IMG/VR virus record: IMGVR_UViG_3300037222_000196
Coordinates: 1 to 39,683 of that record
Strand: one strand, 5' to 3'
Length of the DNA stretch: 39,683 nucleotides
Source: a virus
The position numbers and the translations under genes were made by a program. The notes beneath the pieces were generated by a model. The model made no database searches. It saw nothing but the letters and a program-made list of their open reading frames with translations, and was not told the DNA's origin. Shown piece after piece: positions 16,501-24,136 of the stretch (position 1 is the first letter of the stretch; each line of letters opens with the position of its first letter).

Positions 16501-17266
16501 TCAAACTCTGCATCTTATCAGCACGCAGGGGCAATCGTACCAGATGACTCTCAGAGAGAAGGAGTTAGAGGGACATTACATCAGTGATTTCATCGCCACC
16601 AACTTCCCACCCGCTGCATCTTACGTCACGGTACATCGCAATGGCAATGACGTCGGGTTGTTCCTGGCCAACGGCGCAACTACGGTACTCCGCCACGGCA
16701 TCAATATTGGGGCGTGGTCAGTGCCTTACTACCCTGTGGGTGGCGTAGGTGCTCTAGCAAGTGTGGAGACAACCGTAGGCTTCTATTCGCTGTTGGCAGC
16801 TCCAACAGCGCCCGCTGGTTACATCATGGCGCGAAACTTGAGTGCCTGGGCTGATCTAGGTGGTCCATACACTTCAGCGTTCGCGACTAACGCCTGTGGC
16901 ATCACCATCGGCAGCATCACGCTCTCGACGCCGGGAGAGGCTCTCTATCCGGTCCAGCACATCATTGGATATTTCGATGCTGTGGGGGTTAACGGTCTGG
17001 TGGATCAGCCTTCTATTGCCATTTTGCCCAACGAGATCAAGGGAACCAGTGGAATAGGTTTCATCCCGCTTCCTCAAGATCAGATCATACCGGAACCGCC
17101 AACGGGAGCTTTGCCCAGCACGACGCTTCAGCAGCTCCGCTTCCCCGTGAATATGATGAATTCACAGGCGTCACAGCTTATGCATCATCTTCAGGTAAAA
17201 ATTACGTTCCCGAGCACCAATGCGCCCCACACCATCAAGGCGCTGGCAATCAAGGCGGATGACTAA
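13535..17266 (+). CDS. Giant tail nozzle-like beta-propeller protein
   Basis: The 1243-residue protein opens with E-L-T-D-L-M-E-W-Q-Q-R-P-G-F-T, like the start of podoviral nozzle proteins (T7 gp12-like). The C-terminal part has further propeller-like blades, for example V-L-A-Y-W-Q-G-R-L-W-M-A-S-G near residue 890. The middle is much enlarged. Residues about 578-823 hold three related beta modules with a T-F/W-L-N-G core, and earlier parts are Gly/Ser/Thr-rich. It would form the distal tail tube or nozzle. At well over a thousand residues it exceeds the roughly 800 usual for T7-type nozzles because of these insertions. AGAG in the leader hairpin precedes the ATG at 13535. Confidence 0.65.
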   Translation: MPKPPTPRPVEIPFFGTGFYTYRSQLYMPFRSMGVNIISYHDSVLDGADFELTDLMEWQQRPGFTKFCTQKLATDEVINQFYSARALNSTLLPLFDSNQRLATFGANSITTLYNKSTTDPGFITQVGDTTYFCDGADAIRYDQIYGVGPIGISTPTFSPSAATVGGWSPSTFYPLNSVLLDYNGNVEYTGTYISGVSATANSGVINPLTVAQVGSGWNYTSKLVNPTGANHPLGNAAQSNDVTSMVYINNSSGGVPSANQVPASAIVLGVAVNFWGNAEYGSDTTGYIRVRLLNGTTQLGQSKDVQVPQGTHNGVGNFASVTPGGAYDQWGNQPILTPAIVNSGNFGIGFSAPFGRVYGYNVTWTVYYTFPGSGSGTSGTSGPSLPVWSAIPGSSTPDGSSLRWQNLGSIGQWLPGVAYTFPSVILDPYGNLQLLTGAPSVAVYNDSSTYGSGDVVAYGGLFWTSQQSQSGNPPNSSTTKSTSSGSTTTFDYNWVQTGNPITSGSINPPWSLTPQTVTIDGPLTWTNIGPGTIVVSAGYSWGVCVRTLDGHLSTMTSPTLNTGPILGGAALAPTQTSAWSLTSNQATFLGNQTFTVGEFIYITGLTVGTFMNELPFKVVAAVPPGNFIITKIALTSNTVTITCSNSLIAGQKVTISGVGTATWLNGATLTVLATGLTSAQFTASFTHANYGSTLDIGTVTSVSQFTIGVTHADVSTVYEVGTVIPVVALVSGQGLADSRTTYSTSISEVGVVNGLVTITANNTFFPGTTVQLSDVNTATFLNGLSAIIETATPTQFTVQLFGTQANLNYTQVGDTGTATFASLEVYRTADGGGIWYYAGAIINPGAGNAWQFVDVIPDIDLTTDLVAPISHLNDPPVGQPGSIAAPSIPGTVLAYWQGRLWMASGQYLYFDAGIDCLNGDPHQSWPPANRFEYAGQIVALTPLGHGGMLVWMSDRLGIVVGGPQTLTFYPDTIMHNFGIASANAIWQDGQTLHLISTQGQSYQMTLREKELEGHYISDFIATNFPPAASYVTVHRNGNDVGLFLANGATTVLRHGINIGAWSVPYYPVGGVGALASVETTVGFYSLLAAPTAPAGYIMARNLSAWADLGGPYTSAFATNACGITIGSITLSTPGEALYPVQHIIGYFDAVGVNGLVDQPSIAILPNEIKGTSGIGFIPLPQDQIIPEPPTGALPSTTLQQLRFPVNMMNSQASQLMHHLQVKITFPSTNAPHTIKALAIKADD

Positions 17267-17784
17267 TGAGCATCTACGACATACTCGCTGCCAAACTTCA
17301 GGCTCAGCAAGCCACCACAGCCATCCCTGTGTCCATGTCCGGTGGTAGCATGTCGAAGCCAAGGGAGGCGATCGAGATCCCGGAAGGACCGAACATCACG
17401 CAACAGGTACAGCAACTGCGTGTTCCAACGTTGCCCTCACCGATTTCTACCCGGCTGCGTCCTCAGCCGCCGCGTCAGATCATCAGTGTGCCAAAACCAG
17501 TGCAGAATATTCGCATCCAGCGTAGCCCCATCGCAGGGACAAACAACGTTCGCGTGGATGTGCGTTTCGAGCGGGACCCGGCTGATACCAGCTTCCAGCA
17601 GGCGAACGTCTACCTGAAGCAAGGGGCTGGGAATCACAACTTCATGGCGCAGACCACGGGAACAACTGCCTCCTTTGTTACCAGCCGCTCATCGGCTTCT
17701 TCTGTGGTCACGGTACAGACCGCTAGTAACACCGGTTCGAATCACATCGAGCATAGTCCGTCCCGCTCCGTCAACCTGCTCTAA
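17266..17784 (+). CDS. Small tail or ejection-module protein with beta C-terminal domain
   Basis: The 172-residue product starts inside the stop codon of the nozzle-like gene (TAATG), so the two are translationally coupled. Residues 1-80 are Pro/Gln/Ile-rich and probably extended, with repeated P-x-P and R-x-P. Residues about 85-165 look like a small fibronectin-like beta domain (V-R-V-D-V-R-F-E-R-D-P then Ser/Thr-rich strands). It is likely a tail protein that binds the nozzle. I do not recognise a named family. Confidence 0.6.
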   Translation: MSIYDILAAKLQAQQATTAIPVSMSGGSMSKPREAIEIPEGPNITQQVQQLRVPTLPSPISTRLRPQPPRQIISVPKPVQNIRIQRSPIAGTNNVRVDVRFERDPADTSFQQANVYLKQGAGNHNFMAQTTGTTASFVTSRSSASSVVTVQTASNTGSNHIEHSPSRSVNLL

Positions 17785-17797
17785 TTCTCCGACTTTA

Positions 17798-17815
17798 CAC
17801 CCCATAGTAGGGGTG
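17798..17815 (+). promoter_or_regulatory. Hairpin covering the ribosome binding site of the GNAT-like gene
   Basis: CACCCC (17798-17803) pairs perfectly with GGGGTG (17810-17815) around ATAGTA. The GGGG of the 3' arm is the only purine-rich site before the TTG start at 17820, so folding should limit initiation. Confidence 0.5.
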
Positions 17816-17819
17816 CCCC

Positions 17820-18308
17820 TTGTTAGAATTTAATTCTGAACGTCTGAAAGGTTTCACAGTCAGGTTGGCAGAACCCGAGGATTCTCCGGATTTTGCTTGC
17901 TGGGTTGCCGAAAATTCCCAGATTCCTCAGAAAGATTTACTCTCCGCAACTAAGGATAAAAACCCGACAACGGTAGTTCTTGTCGTTGAGAAAAATGGCA
18001 AACGTGTCCTCTTTGTCCCTGTCTATTGCCAGATGAACATTGGCTTCCTAGGATTTAATCCGGATGCCAGCAAGGCAGAGAAGTTACTTGGCATGGAATT
18101 CATGGAGTTTGCTCTGTGTGGTTGGGCGGGTGGACATGGTGTCAACGAGATCACAGTGCAAACGGCTAAAGACTACCCTGTTGCCCGTTGGGCTATTCAA
18201 CACGATTTTGAGCCAGAGAACAGACAAACTTACAAGTTGAGAGTCCCAGAAGTCCTTGAGCCTGAACTGTTAGAGCAGTTAAGGGAGGCCATGGCATGCG
18301 GAAAATAA
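17820..18308 (+). CDS. GNAT-like acyltransferase fold protein
   Basis: The 162-residue protein has the typical first strand and helix of phage GNAT-fold proteins (F-T-V-R-L-A-E-P-E-D-S-P-D-F near residue 12) and a central strand-turn M-N-I-G-F-L-G-F near 72. The core glycine-rich acetyl-CoA loop is weak (C-G-W-A-G-G-H-G), so activity is uncertain. The only plausible start is TTG at 17820; the next Met is at residue 72. A hairpin holds the ribosome site. It lies between tail and ejection genes, where podoviruses often carry such a protein. It overlaps the next gene by 13 bases. Confidence 0.65.
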   Translation: MLEFNSERLKGFTVRLAEPEDSPDFACWVAENSQIPQKDLLSATKDKNPTTVVLVVEKNGKRVLFVPVYCQMNIGFLGFNPDASKAEKLLGMEFMEFALCGWAGGHGVNEITVQTAKDYPVARWAIQHDFEPENRQTYKLRVPEVLEPELLEQLREAMACGK

Positions 18309-18967
18309 TTAGCGCTTCAGAAATCTTCATCCAACGACTTGACCGTTGGTGCTATTGCTCCGCTGCCAATCCGACGGAAGAAGCCAACTTGAAAAGTCAA
18401 ATGGAAATGACATCCATGCTGAAGGAAGATTATTCAGTCACGTTCGCGAAGAATCAGGCCATCCTCGGCAATTTGACCACCACTCTCAACAATCAGATTG
18501 CAAAGCCACAAGGTTACGCGCCGGATGAGTTAGCCGCGATGCGAACACAGGCGATGGATACGACCACTCGTCAGTTTGCCGGGGCTAAGGCGGGCGCGGC
18601 GATTGGCGCGGCGCGTTACGGCGGCGACGTTGCCAGCGGTGTTACGGCTCAGACAGTGGGTGGAGTTGCTGCGACTGAAGCCGCGACTCAGGCAAGTGAG
18701 CAAAGCGCCATCACGCAATCGAACGCTGCCTTGAAGCGTCAGAATTACTGGAAAGGCATTCAAGGACTTCAGGACGTTGCGTCCGGATACAGCCCAACCG
18801 GATACGCCGGAGCTGAGATCGGTTCCAGCAACGCTACAACATCAGCCGCAAAAGAAGTCAGCGCGGAAAAGGAACAAGGATTCCAGAACGCCATGGCCAT
18901 GGTCAAAGCTGGCACCAGCATCGCCACCGGCGCTATGGGCGGCATGGGCATTGGAAACTTCGGTTAA
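18296..18967 (+). CDS. Probable internal virion (ejection) protein, small
   Basis: The 223-residue protein is rich in Ala, Gly, Gln, Ser and Thr, with a helical, weakly hydrophobic Gly-rich part (G-A-K-A-G-A-A-I-G-A-A-R-Y-G near 100) and a Gly/Met-rich end. AAGGGAGG seven bases upstream supports the ATG at 18296. It overlaps the GNAT-like gene and is followed closely by two larger helical genes. This matches the ejection-protein block of podoviruses, whose members leave the capsid ahead of the DNA and line a channel across the cell envelope. The function is by analogy. Confidence 0.6.
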   Translation: MRKIISASEIFIQRLDRWCYCSAANPTEEANLKSQMEMTSMLKEDYSVTFAKNQAILGNLTTTLNNQIAKPQGYAPDELAAMRTQAMDTTTRQFAGAKAGAAIGAARYGGDVASGVTAQTVGGVAATEAATQASEQSAITQSNAALKRQNYWKGIQGLQDVASGYSPTGYAGAEIGSSNATTSAAKEVSAEKEQGFQNAMAMVKAGTSIATGAMGGMGIGNFG

Positions 18968-18976
18968 AGGATGGTT

Positions 18977-20851
18977 ATGGCAGATCAAGCACAAGCACCA
19001 GAAACAGCCGCGCTACCTCAGGCACCCACAGCGCCGCTCCCTACTCCTGTGCCTCCGGCTCCCGACATCAGCAATCTGGCCGGGGTCCGGAATCCTCCGG
19101 TGGGAGTCCCACAAGGGACAGCTCCCGCACCGGCATGGGCACAACGTCATGCTGGCCTAGTCAAAATGCTGGCTGGTTTAACTGTCGGCATCGATGCTGC
19201 GGCGACTTCGATGGCTACCAAAGGTCAAGAAGGCGGTGTCGAAGAAGTTCAGAACTACTTCCTGAAGCAGCAGCAAAATCAACGTGCTCAGCAACAGGCT
19301 GGTATCGAGAAACAAAAGGCTGCCCAAGAAGCCGATGAGCATGATTTGCGCATGAAAACCATGAACGCCAACATGCAAATCAATATGGCCTCCTTCGAGC
19401 ACAACGTCAAGATGTGGGAAGGCGAGGAAAAGCAGAGCATGCTTAGAACTCGCGAAGAAATGACCAAGTCCATCATGGAAGCTCCTCAATTTGCGGGGAT
19501 GAGTGATGAAGAGTTAGCAGCATACACCGGCCTATCTCCTGAGGAGAGAAGTGGAAAGGCTAATCCCAACGCTGGTCAAACAATGGCCAATCAGCCGGGA
19601 GTTATCACCAACACATTTACAAAAGAGCAAGACCAATCCTCTGTGATGAACAATACAGTGTCTGGAATTCCTCCAGGGAAGACACTTGGTGGCGATTACA
19701 TGCCCGTGGTTGGCGGAGGGCACGGGAACAATGGACACATCACTTTGATCCCTGCTGACAATCCGATCCTGGATCGACCTGCTCCTCAACCCATGAAGAC
19801 CGCGTTCCGAAATGCTTTAGACCTTGCGGAGAAACAAGCGGCAGCGGCAGGTGTTGATAAAGACCCAAGATTTGTGCAGGCCGATGCTAACGCCCAAAAC
19901 ATCATCAAGCAAATAGATGCGGGCAACCCTTCGCTGCGCCAGATGCAACAGCTCTATTTCTCCACCATTCCGACGATGACTTCCCTAGTTTCTAACAAAA
20001 TGTCTGCCAACAAAATTGAAAAGGAGAACGCCGAAAATCAGGAGACACAGATCAGGGCTAAGCAGACTGCTCAAGCTGATGTGGCTTATCAGGCCCAACA
20101 TCAAAAGGGGGAAGATTTCAACAGCTGGCAGACTCGTGTCAATGAAGAAGCCAAACGCAAAATTGATGAGGGCGACCCCAAAGCTGCGTCGGACATGATC
20201 AAGGCTGGTCTGATGGCTCCTTCCCAGGTGCTGGGACGCGTAGGAGCGTCTCGTCCGTTCCAGCAAGCGGTCATTCGTGAATTAGGTGGGTCGACCAATC
20301 TAATGAAGGCAGAAGCGCAGTATCGTTATGCCGAAAACCCACAGACTCAGAATACCCTGAACATGATTCAGGCTATGAATGATAAGGGTGGTTCAATCGA
20401 GATTGCCCAAACACAGTTCAATGCCATTCCTGGCAAGATTGATAACCAGGCATGGAACAAAATCGTGCAGGGTACACAAACTCAGTTCGGTGGGAAAGAC
20501 ATCGTTGGATTCCGTACCGCTATGTTGGGCCTCGCGGATGAGTATTCAAAGGTCATGGGTGGCGGTGTTTCGTCAGATACAGGACGCAAACAAGCTCTGG
20601 ATCTGATTGGAGAGGCTTACAGCAAAGGCCAGGGAGCGCGGGCTATTGACGTTATTCATCAGGACATTGCTGCTCGTAAGAAAGCCATCGTCGGTGATAA
20701 CCCGACACTTCAAGCTATGTTCCCGGATGCCCCGCTGCCTAAGACATCGACCAAGACACCAGCACAAGCTCCAAGTGATGAAGTGCTTAAGAATGGCGTG
20801 GTTATCGGTTACGTGGTCGAGGGGAAATACGTTGCGTTGGAGAGCAAGTAA
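18977..20851 (+). CDS. Probable internal virion (ejection) protein, coiled coil
   Basis: The 624-residue protein has a Pro/Ala-rich start (P-T-A-P-L-P-T-P-V-P-P-A-P) and then long Gln/Lys/Glu/Ala helices, especially near residues 85-165, that should form coiled coils. No enzyme motif is visible. The ATG at 18977 is preferred to that at 18971, since AAAGG stands six bases from it. It is coupled to the next gene by TAATG. It corresponds by position to T7-type internal core proteins. Confidence 0.6.
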   Translation: MADQAQAPETAALPQAPTAPLPTPVPPAPDISNLAGVRNPPVGVPQGTAPAPAWAQRHAGLVKMLAGLTVGIDAAATSMATKGQEGGVEEVQNYFLKQQQNQRAQQQAGIEKQKAAQEADEHDLRMKTMNANMQINMASFEHNVKMWEGEEKQSMLRTREEMTKSIMEAPQFAGMSDEELAAYTGLSPEERSGKANPNAGQTMANQPGVITNTFTKEQDQSSVMNNTVSGIPPGKTLGGDYMPVVGGGHGNNGHITLIPADNPILDRPAPQPMKTAFRNALDLAEKQAAAAGVDKDPRFVQADANAQNIIKQIDAGNPSLRQMQQLYFSTIPTMTSLVSNKMSANKIEKENAENQETQIRAKQTAQADVAYQAQHQKGEDFNSWQTRVNEEAKRKIDEGDPKAASDMIKAGLMAPSQVLGRVGASRPFQQAVIRELGGSTNLMKAEAQYRYAENPQTQNTLNMIQAMNDKGGSIEIAQTQFNAIPGKIDNQAWNKIVQGTQTQFGGKDIVGFRTAMLGLADEYSKVMGGGVSSDTGRKQALDLIGEAYSKGQGARAIDVIHQDIAARKKAIVGDNPTLQAMFPDAPLPKTSTKTPAQAPSDEVLKNGVVIGYVVEGKYVALESK

Positions 20852-23025
20852 TGGCCGCTGCCGTCCAAATTGAAAAACCTTTGCAGAGTGGAGCAACCGA
20901 TAACCCTGATGCTCCTCAGCCTGATGTTGCCCGGAATGAAGCGAGCTCTGAGGCTGCAGGATTTCCCGTGCGCCACATAGAAGGTTTGCCCGAAGGTGCG
21001 ACGGTTCGTCCCTTGGCGACCCCAAAAATTCAGGGATTGCCCGAAGGTGCGACGGTTCGTCCTATTGTTCGTCCTGACTTCGCCCAGAACCCTCCGGGCG
21101 TGCAGCGTCCGGATGTCGGTATGCAACAGGTGGACATTACAGGCAAGCCTGTCAATACCCAAGCAGCGCTGGCTGGTGTTCCGGGCGGAAGTCCCAATGT
21201 CCAGCCAGCGACCGGACCGGCTGCCGACATAGCAATGGGCATGGGCAAGGGCGCTGGAGAGACTCTTCACACCGCTGGCGCGGTAGCTGGGAAAGTCCTA
21301 CCTCAAACTTGGGGCGACCAGCTAGGATTACCCACATCCTTCAAGGAACCCGACTATCTCAAATCAGAAAATGGTTATGAAACAGCGGGCAAAGTGGGTG
21401 AGAACATTGCTGAGTTTGTGCTTGGTGACGAGGCCCTAAAAGGCTTGGCACTTACCGAGCGGATTGGACTCGCACAAAAGTTGGCGGGTCTCGCGAAGAA
21501 CTCACCCTATCTCGCAAAGATACTTGAATTGGGAGTAAATGCCTCGCGCACTGGAACGGTGGGCGGCGTGCTAGCCTTAGCCCATGGAGCAACGCCTGCT
21601 GAAGCCGGAGAAGCCGCGATTGGAACAGGGCTACTCGGTGGCGCGTTGGAACTTCCGGGAGCATTGCGTGACGTTTATACGGCACCAGTCGCCGCCGCCA
21701 GAACAGCACAAGAAGGCATAGCCAAAATCGCAGGTGAGCGAGCCACAGAAGTGGCGGGTAAAGCTATCGAAGCTACTCCGACCGCTGCCGATCCCTATGC
21801 GTTACGAGCAGTAAGTGAAGCTCAAGTCGGAACATATAAAGAGGGCGCAAACGAACTCGATAGATTAAGCGCGGGTAAATTTTCTCAAGCTCAAGAAGAC
21901 ATCCAAGCCGCACGAAACGATTTTTCGGTCGATGGACGCAAGGCATACCGGGAAGCCACGGACCGTCTAGAGGGAATTGTCAACCTCTTCAAGCCCGCAC
22001 TCACCGCAAAGGGAATCGATGCCGATGCGATGAATGCGAGCTATCGGGCTGCGATGGCGAATACCCGCATCGCGAGCAAGCTCATGCCAACCACGGAATC
22101 GGCGGCAATTTCAAAATTTTCCCCTGAAGGTGGGCTCGCTTCTCAAGTTAAGCATGGCAAACAACTTCAAGAAGCCATCCTCGACCTCGCTCAGAACGAG
22201 AAAGACTTGTTAGGCAAGGCTGGTTATACCTCCGAAGACATCAACAACATGACGAAGCTTGCCCGCGCCATTCCCGATGCTTCGGGCTCCAAAGGACTCG
22301 CACTTCTAAACCAGATTTTGGGAAAAGGACGTTCCCGACTTCCCGGAATTATGGGCGAATTGGGTACAACTGGATTAGGGGGGGCTATTGGTTATGGCAA
22401 AGGTGCAGATCAAGACAAACTGCAATCAACGCTAGAAGGAGCGGCAATTGGGGCGGCTTTCCCGATGGCTTTGAGTTATATCATCAAAAATCCTAAAGCG
22501 ATGGATGCTTTGATACGCGGAGATGAGAGTGCGGCAACAAAGGAACTTGAACCTATTTGGCCGAAATTACAAGACCTCTGGAAGGATCAAGAAGGTTCGC
22601 TCAAGATTCCATTTACGGGGGGAAGGAAGACTGCGTCGGCTGCGGGGCTCACCGAAACCGAGGAACGGGCCAAGGCGTTCACTACGGCACAAGCACCTTA
22701 CACGCAGGTGCCAAAAGTGGAAGAAGTCGCCCGCAATGCTAGCACAAAGCCCTTTGAAGTCACCGACGAAGATGTCAATGACTTCCTCAACAAGATAGGT
22801 GCGGGGCATCCAGCAGCGGGCACAAACGTGGAGTTGGTAAAACCCCACGCTGCTCCCAAATTCACAGGCGCTGAGACCCAGGCGGCTGCTAAGGACTTCC
22901 TGGAGAAGCTGGCTATGCGTCAGGCTGACGAAGCGGCTTATGAGAAGGGCGGCGGTGCGGTGTCCACCATCACTCATCACTATGAGCCAAGAACCGGAAA
23001 AGTAATCAAATTAGGAGAGAAATAA
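20851..23025 (+). CDS. Probable large internal virion (ejection) protein
   Basis: The 724-residue protein begins with a polar linker that holds the peptide G-L-P-E-G-A-T-V-R-P twice, 17 residues apart (near 46 and 63). Then come Gly/Ala-rich helical stretches that could insert in membrane (near 135-150, 230-275 and 505-545), and long polar helices. No lysozyme or protease motif is seen. It starts in the stop codon of the preceding gene and its own stop overlaps the next start, so three genes form one coupled unit. A role in the trans-envelope ejection channel is inferred. Confidence 0.6.
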   Translation: MAAAVQIEKPLQSGATDNPDAPQPDVARNEASSEAAGFPVRHIEGLPEGATVRPLATPKIQGLPEGATVRPIVRPDFAQNPPGVQRPDVGMQQVDITGKPVNTQAALAGVPGGSPNVQPATGPAADIAMGMGKGAGETLHTAGAVAGKVLPQTWGDQLGLPTSFKEPDYLKSENGYETAGKVGENIAEFVLGDEALKGLALTERIGLAQKLAGLAKNSPYLAKILELGVNASRTGTVGGVLALAHGATPAEAGEAAIGTGLLGGALELPGALRDVYTAPVAAARTAQEGIAKIAGERATEVAGKAIEATPTAADPYALRAVSEAQVGTYKEGANELDRLSAGKFSQAQEDIQAARNDFSVDGRKAYREATDRLEGIVNLFKPALTAKGIDADAMNASYRAAMANTRIASKLMPTTESAAISKFSPEGGLASQVKHGKQLQEAILDLAQNEKDLLGKAGYTSEDINNMTKLARAIPDASGSKGLALLNQILGKGRSRLPGIMGELGTTGLGGAIGYGKGADQDKLQSTLEGAAIGAAFPMALSYIIKNPKAMDALIRGDESAATKELEPIWPKLQDLWKDQEGSLKIPFTGGRKTASAAGLTETEERAKAFTTAQAPYTQVPKVEEVARNASTKPFEVTDEDVNDFLNKIGAGHPAAGTNVELVKPHAAPKFTGAETQAAAKDFLEKLAMRQADEAAYEKGGGAVSTITHHYEPRTGKVIKLGEK

Positions 23026-23678
23026 TGCCTGACAACACCATAACTCCTGATACCCATCACATCATTGATATGGGGAAAGGCATTGGAACCATAGCTGTGC
23101 CAAAGACGACACCTTTGGAGCATGTGAATTCTATTGCTCAGAAAGTCTATGAGGCGCACCAGCCAGCAAACGATGAAGCTCCCGCGTTGGAGAATCAACC
23201 GGCACCTAAGATGCCTGACTTGCCTGCGGCCATTCCTGCGATGCCAAAAGAATTGGCGTATGAAAATCCTGAATTTCAGAAAACTTCTCAGGAAATCTGG
23301 AAGCTCCAAGGCTATGGACAACGGGAGACGGAATCGGCTTTCATAGTACACGGAGTTAGGCCAGATAAATCACTCATCGTGAGACGTGTTGAGGATTCTA
23401 TGCAACGACACCACGATAGCTTCCCAGTGATGATCGGTGACACCGCTGTAGTTCACACGCATCCCAATTCAGTCGATTGGAAGCCATCAGATGATGACAA
23501 GAGGGTTGCTAATGAAAAGGGGATTGATATGTATGTCCTCTCTCAAAAGGGATTGACTCTTTATAAACCCCACACGAAAGAGCCAGTTCTCATTGCCGGT
23601 CCAGAATATCTGACTCCTGCAAAGATCACCGCCAAGATCAAAGGGTTGGAAGGATTGTCCGCTCCAGCAGGAAAATAA
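23025..23678 (+). CDS. JAB/MPN-like metalloprotease-fold protein
   Basis: The 217-residue protein has a Pro-rich N-terminal half (P-A-P-K-M-P-D-L-P near 63) and then a domain with V-V-H-T-H-P near residue 146 followed by K-P-S-D-D-D. This H-x-H-P...S-x-x-D pattern is the zinc-binding signature of JAB/MPN proteins, which cut isopeptide bonds or act in phage tails as part of cell-wall-directed proteins. A glutamate in E-T-E-S-A-F-I-V upstream could complete the site. It is the last gene of the coupled ejection block. A role in processing or wall penetration is possible. It is the nearest thing to a lysis enzyme here. Confidence 0.7.
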   Translation: MPDNTITPDTHHIIDMGKGIGTIAVPKTTPLEHVNSIAQKVYEAHQPANDEAPALENQPAPKMPDLPAAIPAMPKELAYENPEFQKTSQEIWKLQGYGQRETESAFIVHGVRPDKSLIVRRVEDSMQRHHDSFPVMIGDTAVVHTHPNSVDWKPSDDDKRVANEKGIDMYVLSQKGLTLYKPHTKEPVLIAGPEYLTPAKITAKIKGLEGLSAPAGK

Positions 23679-23689
23679 TCGCTACGGGA

Positions 23690-23715
23690 ACACTATATCA
23701 GTGAGGTGGTACTTT
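23690..23715 (+). promoter_or_regulatory. Leader hairpin with SD before the gene at 23716
   Basis: CACT (23691-23694) pairs with AGTG (23700-23703) around ATATC. GAGG follows at 23703-23706, nine bases before the ATG. It belongs to the same leader family as those at 4599 and 11417. Confidence 0.4.
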
Positions 23716-24123
23716 ATGGCTTCAACAGCGGCAATCACGGATCAGGCAAAACAGGATTGGCTTAACGGCGTCCACCAACCCGGTGACACTTACACGGTCG
23801 CGCTCTACAATCCGGGCGCGCTGGATAAGACCACGACTGCCTACACGTCTTCTGGCGAGACTTCCGGGACCGGCTACATTGCGGGCGGAATGGCTCTCTC
23901 TGGGTTCGCAGTCGGCCTCAGCACTGACACTGCCTACCTGACTTTCACCAATCCGGCTTGGGCAAGCTCCACGTTCACCGCATCGACCGCTCTCATCTAC
24001 AATGCCTCGCGCAGCAACAAGGCGCTGGCTGTGCTGACATTCTCGAGCACCAGCTCGACGAACGGCACATGGACTCTCGTTCTTCCTGCGGCGGGCGCAA
24101 CCTCGACGATCACTATCGCCTAA
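23716..24123 (+). CDS. Minor virion protein of a common phage family
   Basis: The 135-residue product fits a widespread family of small phage structural proteins. Its N-terminal helix reads A-I-T-D-Q-A-K-Q-D-W-L-N-G and is followed by strands with V-A-L-Y-N-P-G-A-L, T-S-G-T-G-Y-I-A-G-G and A-L-I-Y-N-A-S-R-S-N-K-A. The ATG at 23716 is used rather than an upstream GTG, because GAGG stands at nine bases. The family is often found among tail genes of podoviruses. Its exact site in the particle is not known to me. Confidence 0.75.
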   Translation: MASTAAITDQAKQDWLNGVHQPGDTYTVALYNPGALDKTTTAYTSSGETSGTGYIAGGMALSGFAVGLSTDTAYLTFTNPAWASSTFTASTALIYNASRSNKALAVLTFSSTSSTNGTWTLVLPAAGATSTITIA

Positions 24124-24136
24124 CGGAGCGTGCTAA

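Noticed and set aside
17733-17760. GGTTCGAATC, like the T-arm of a tRNA
   Set aside because: The flanks do not form the T stem or an acceptor stem, no anticodon arm is near, and the stretch is inside the gene at 17266-17784.
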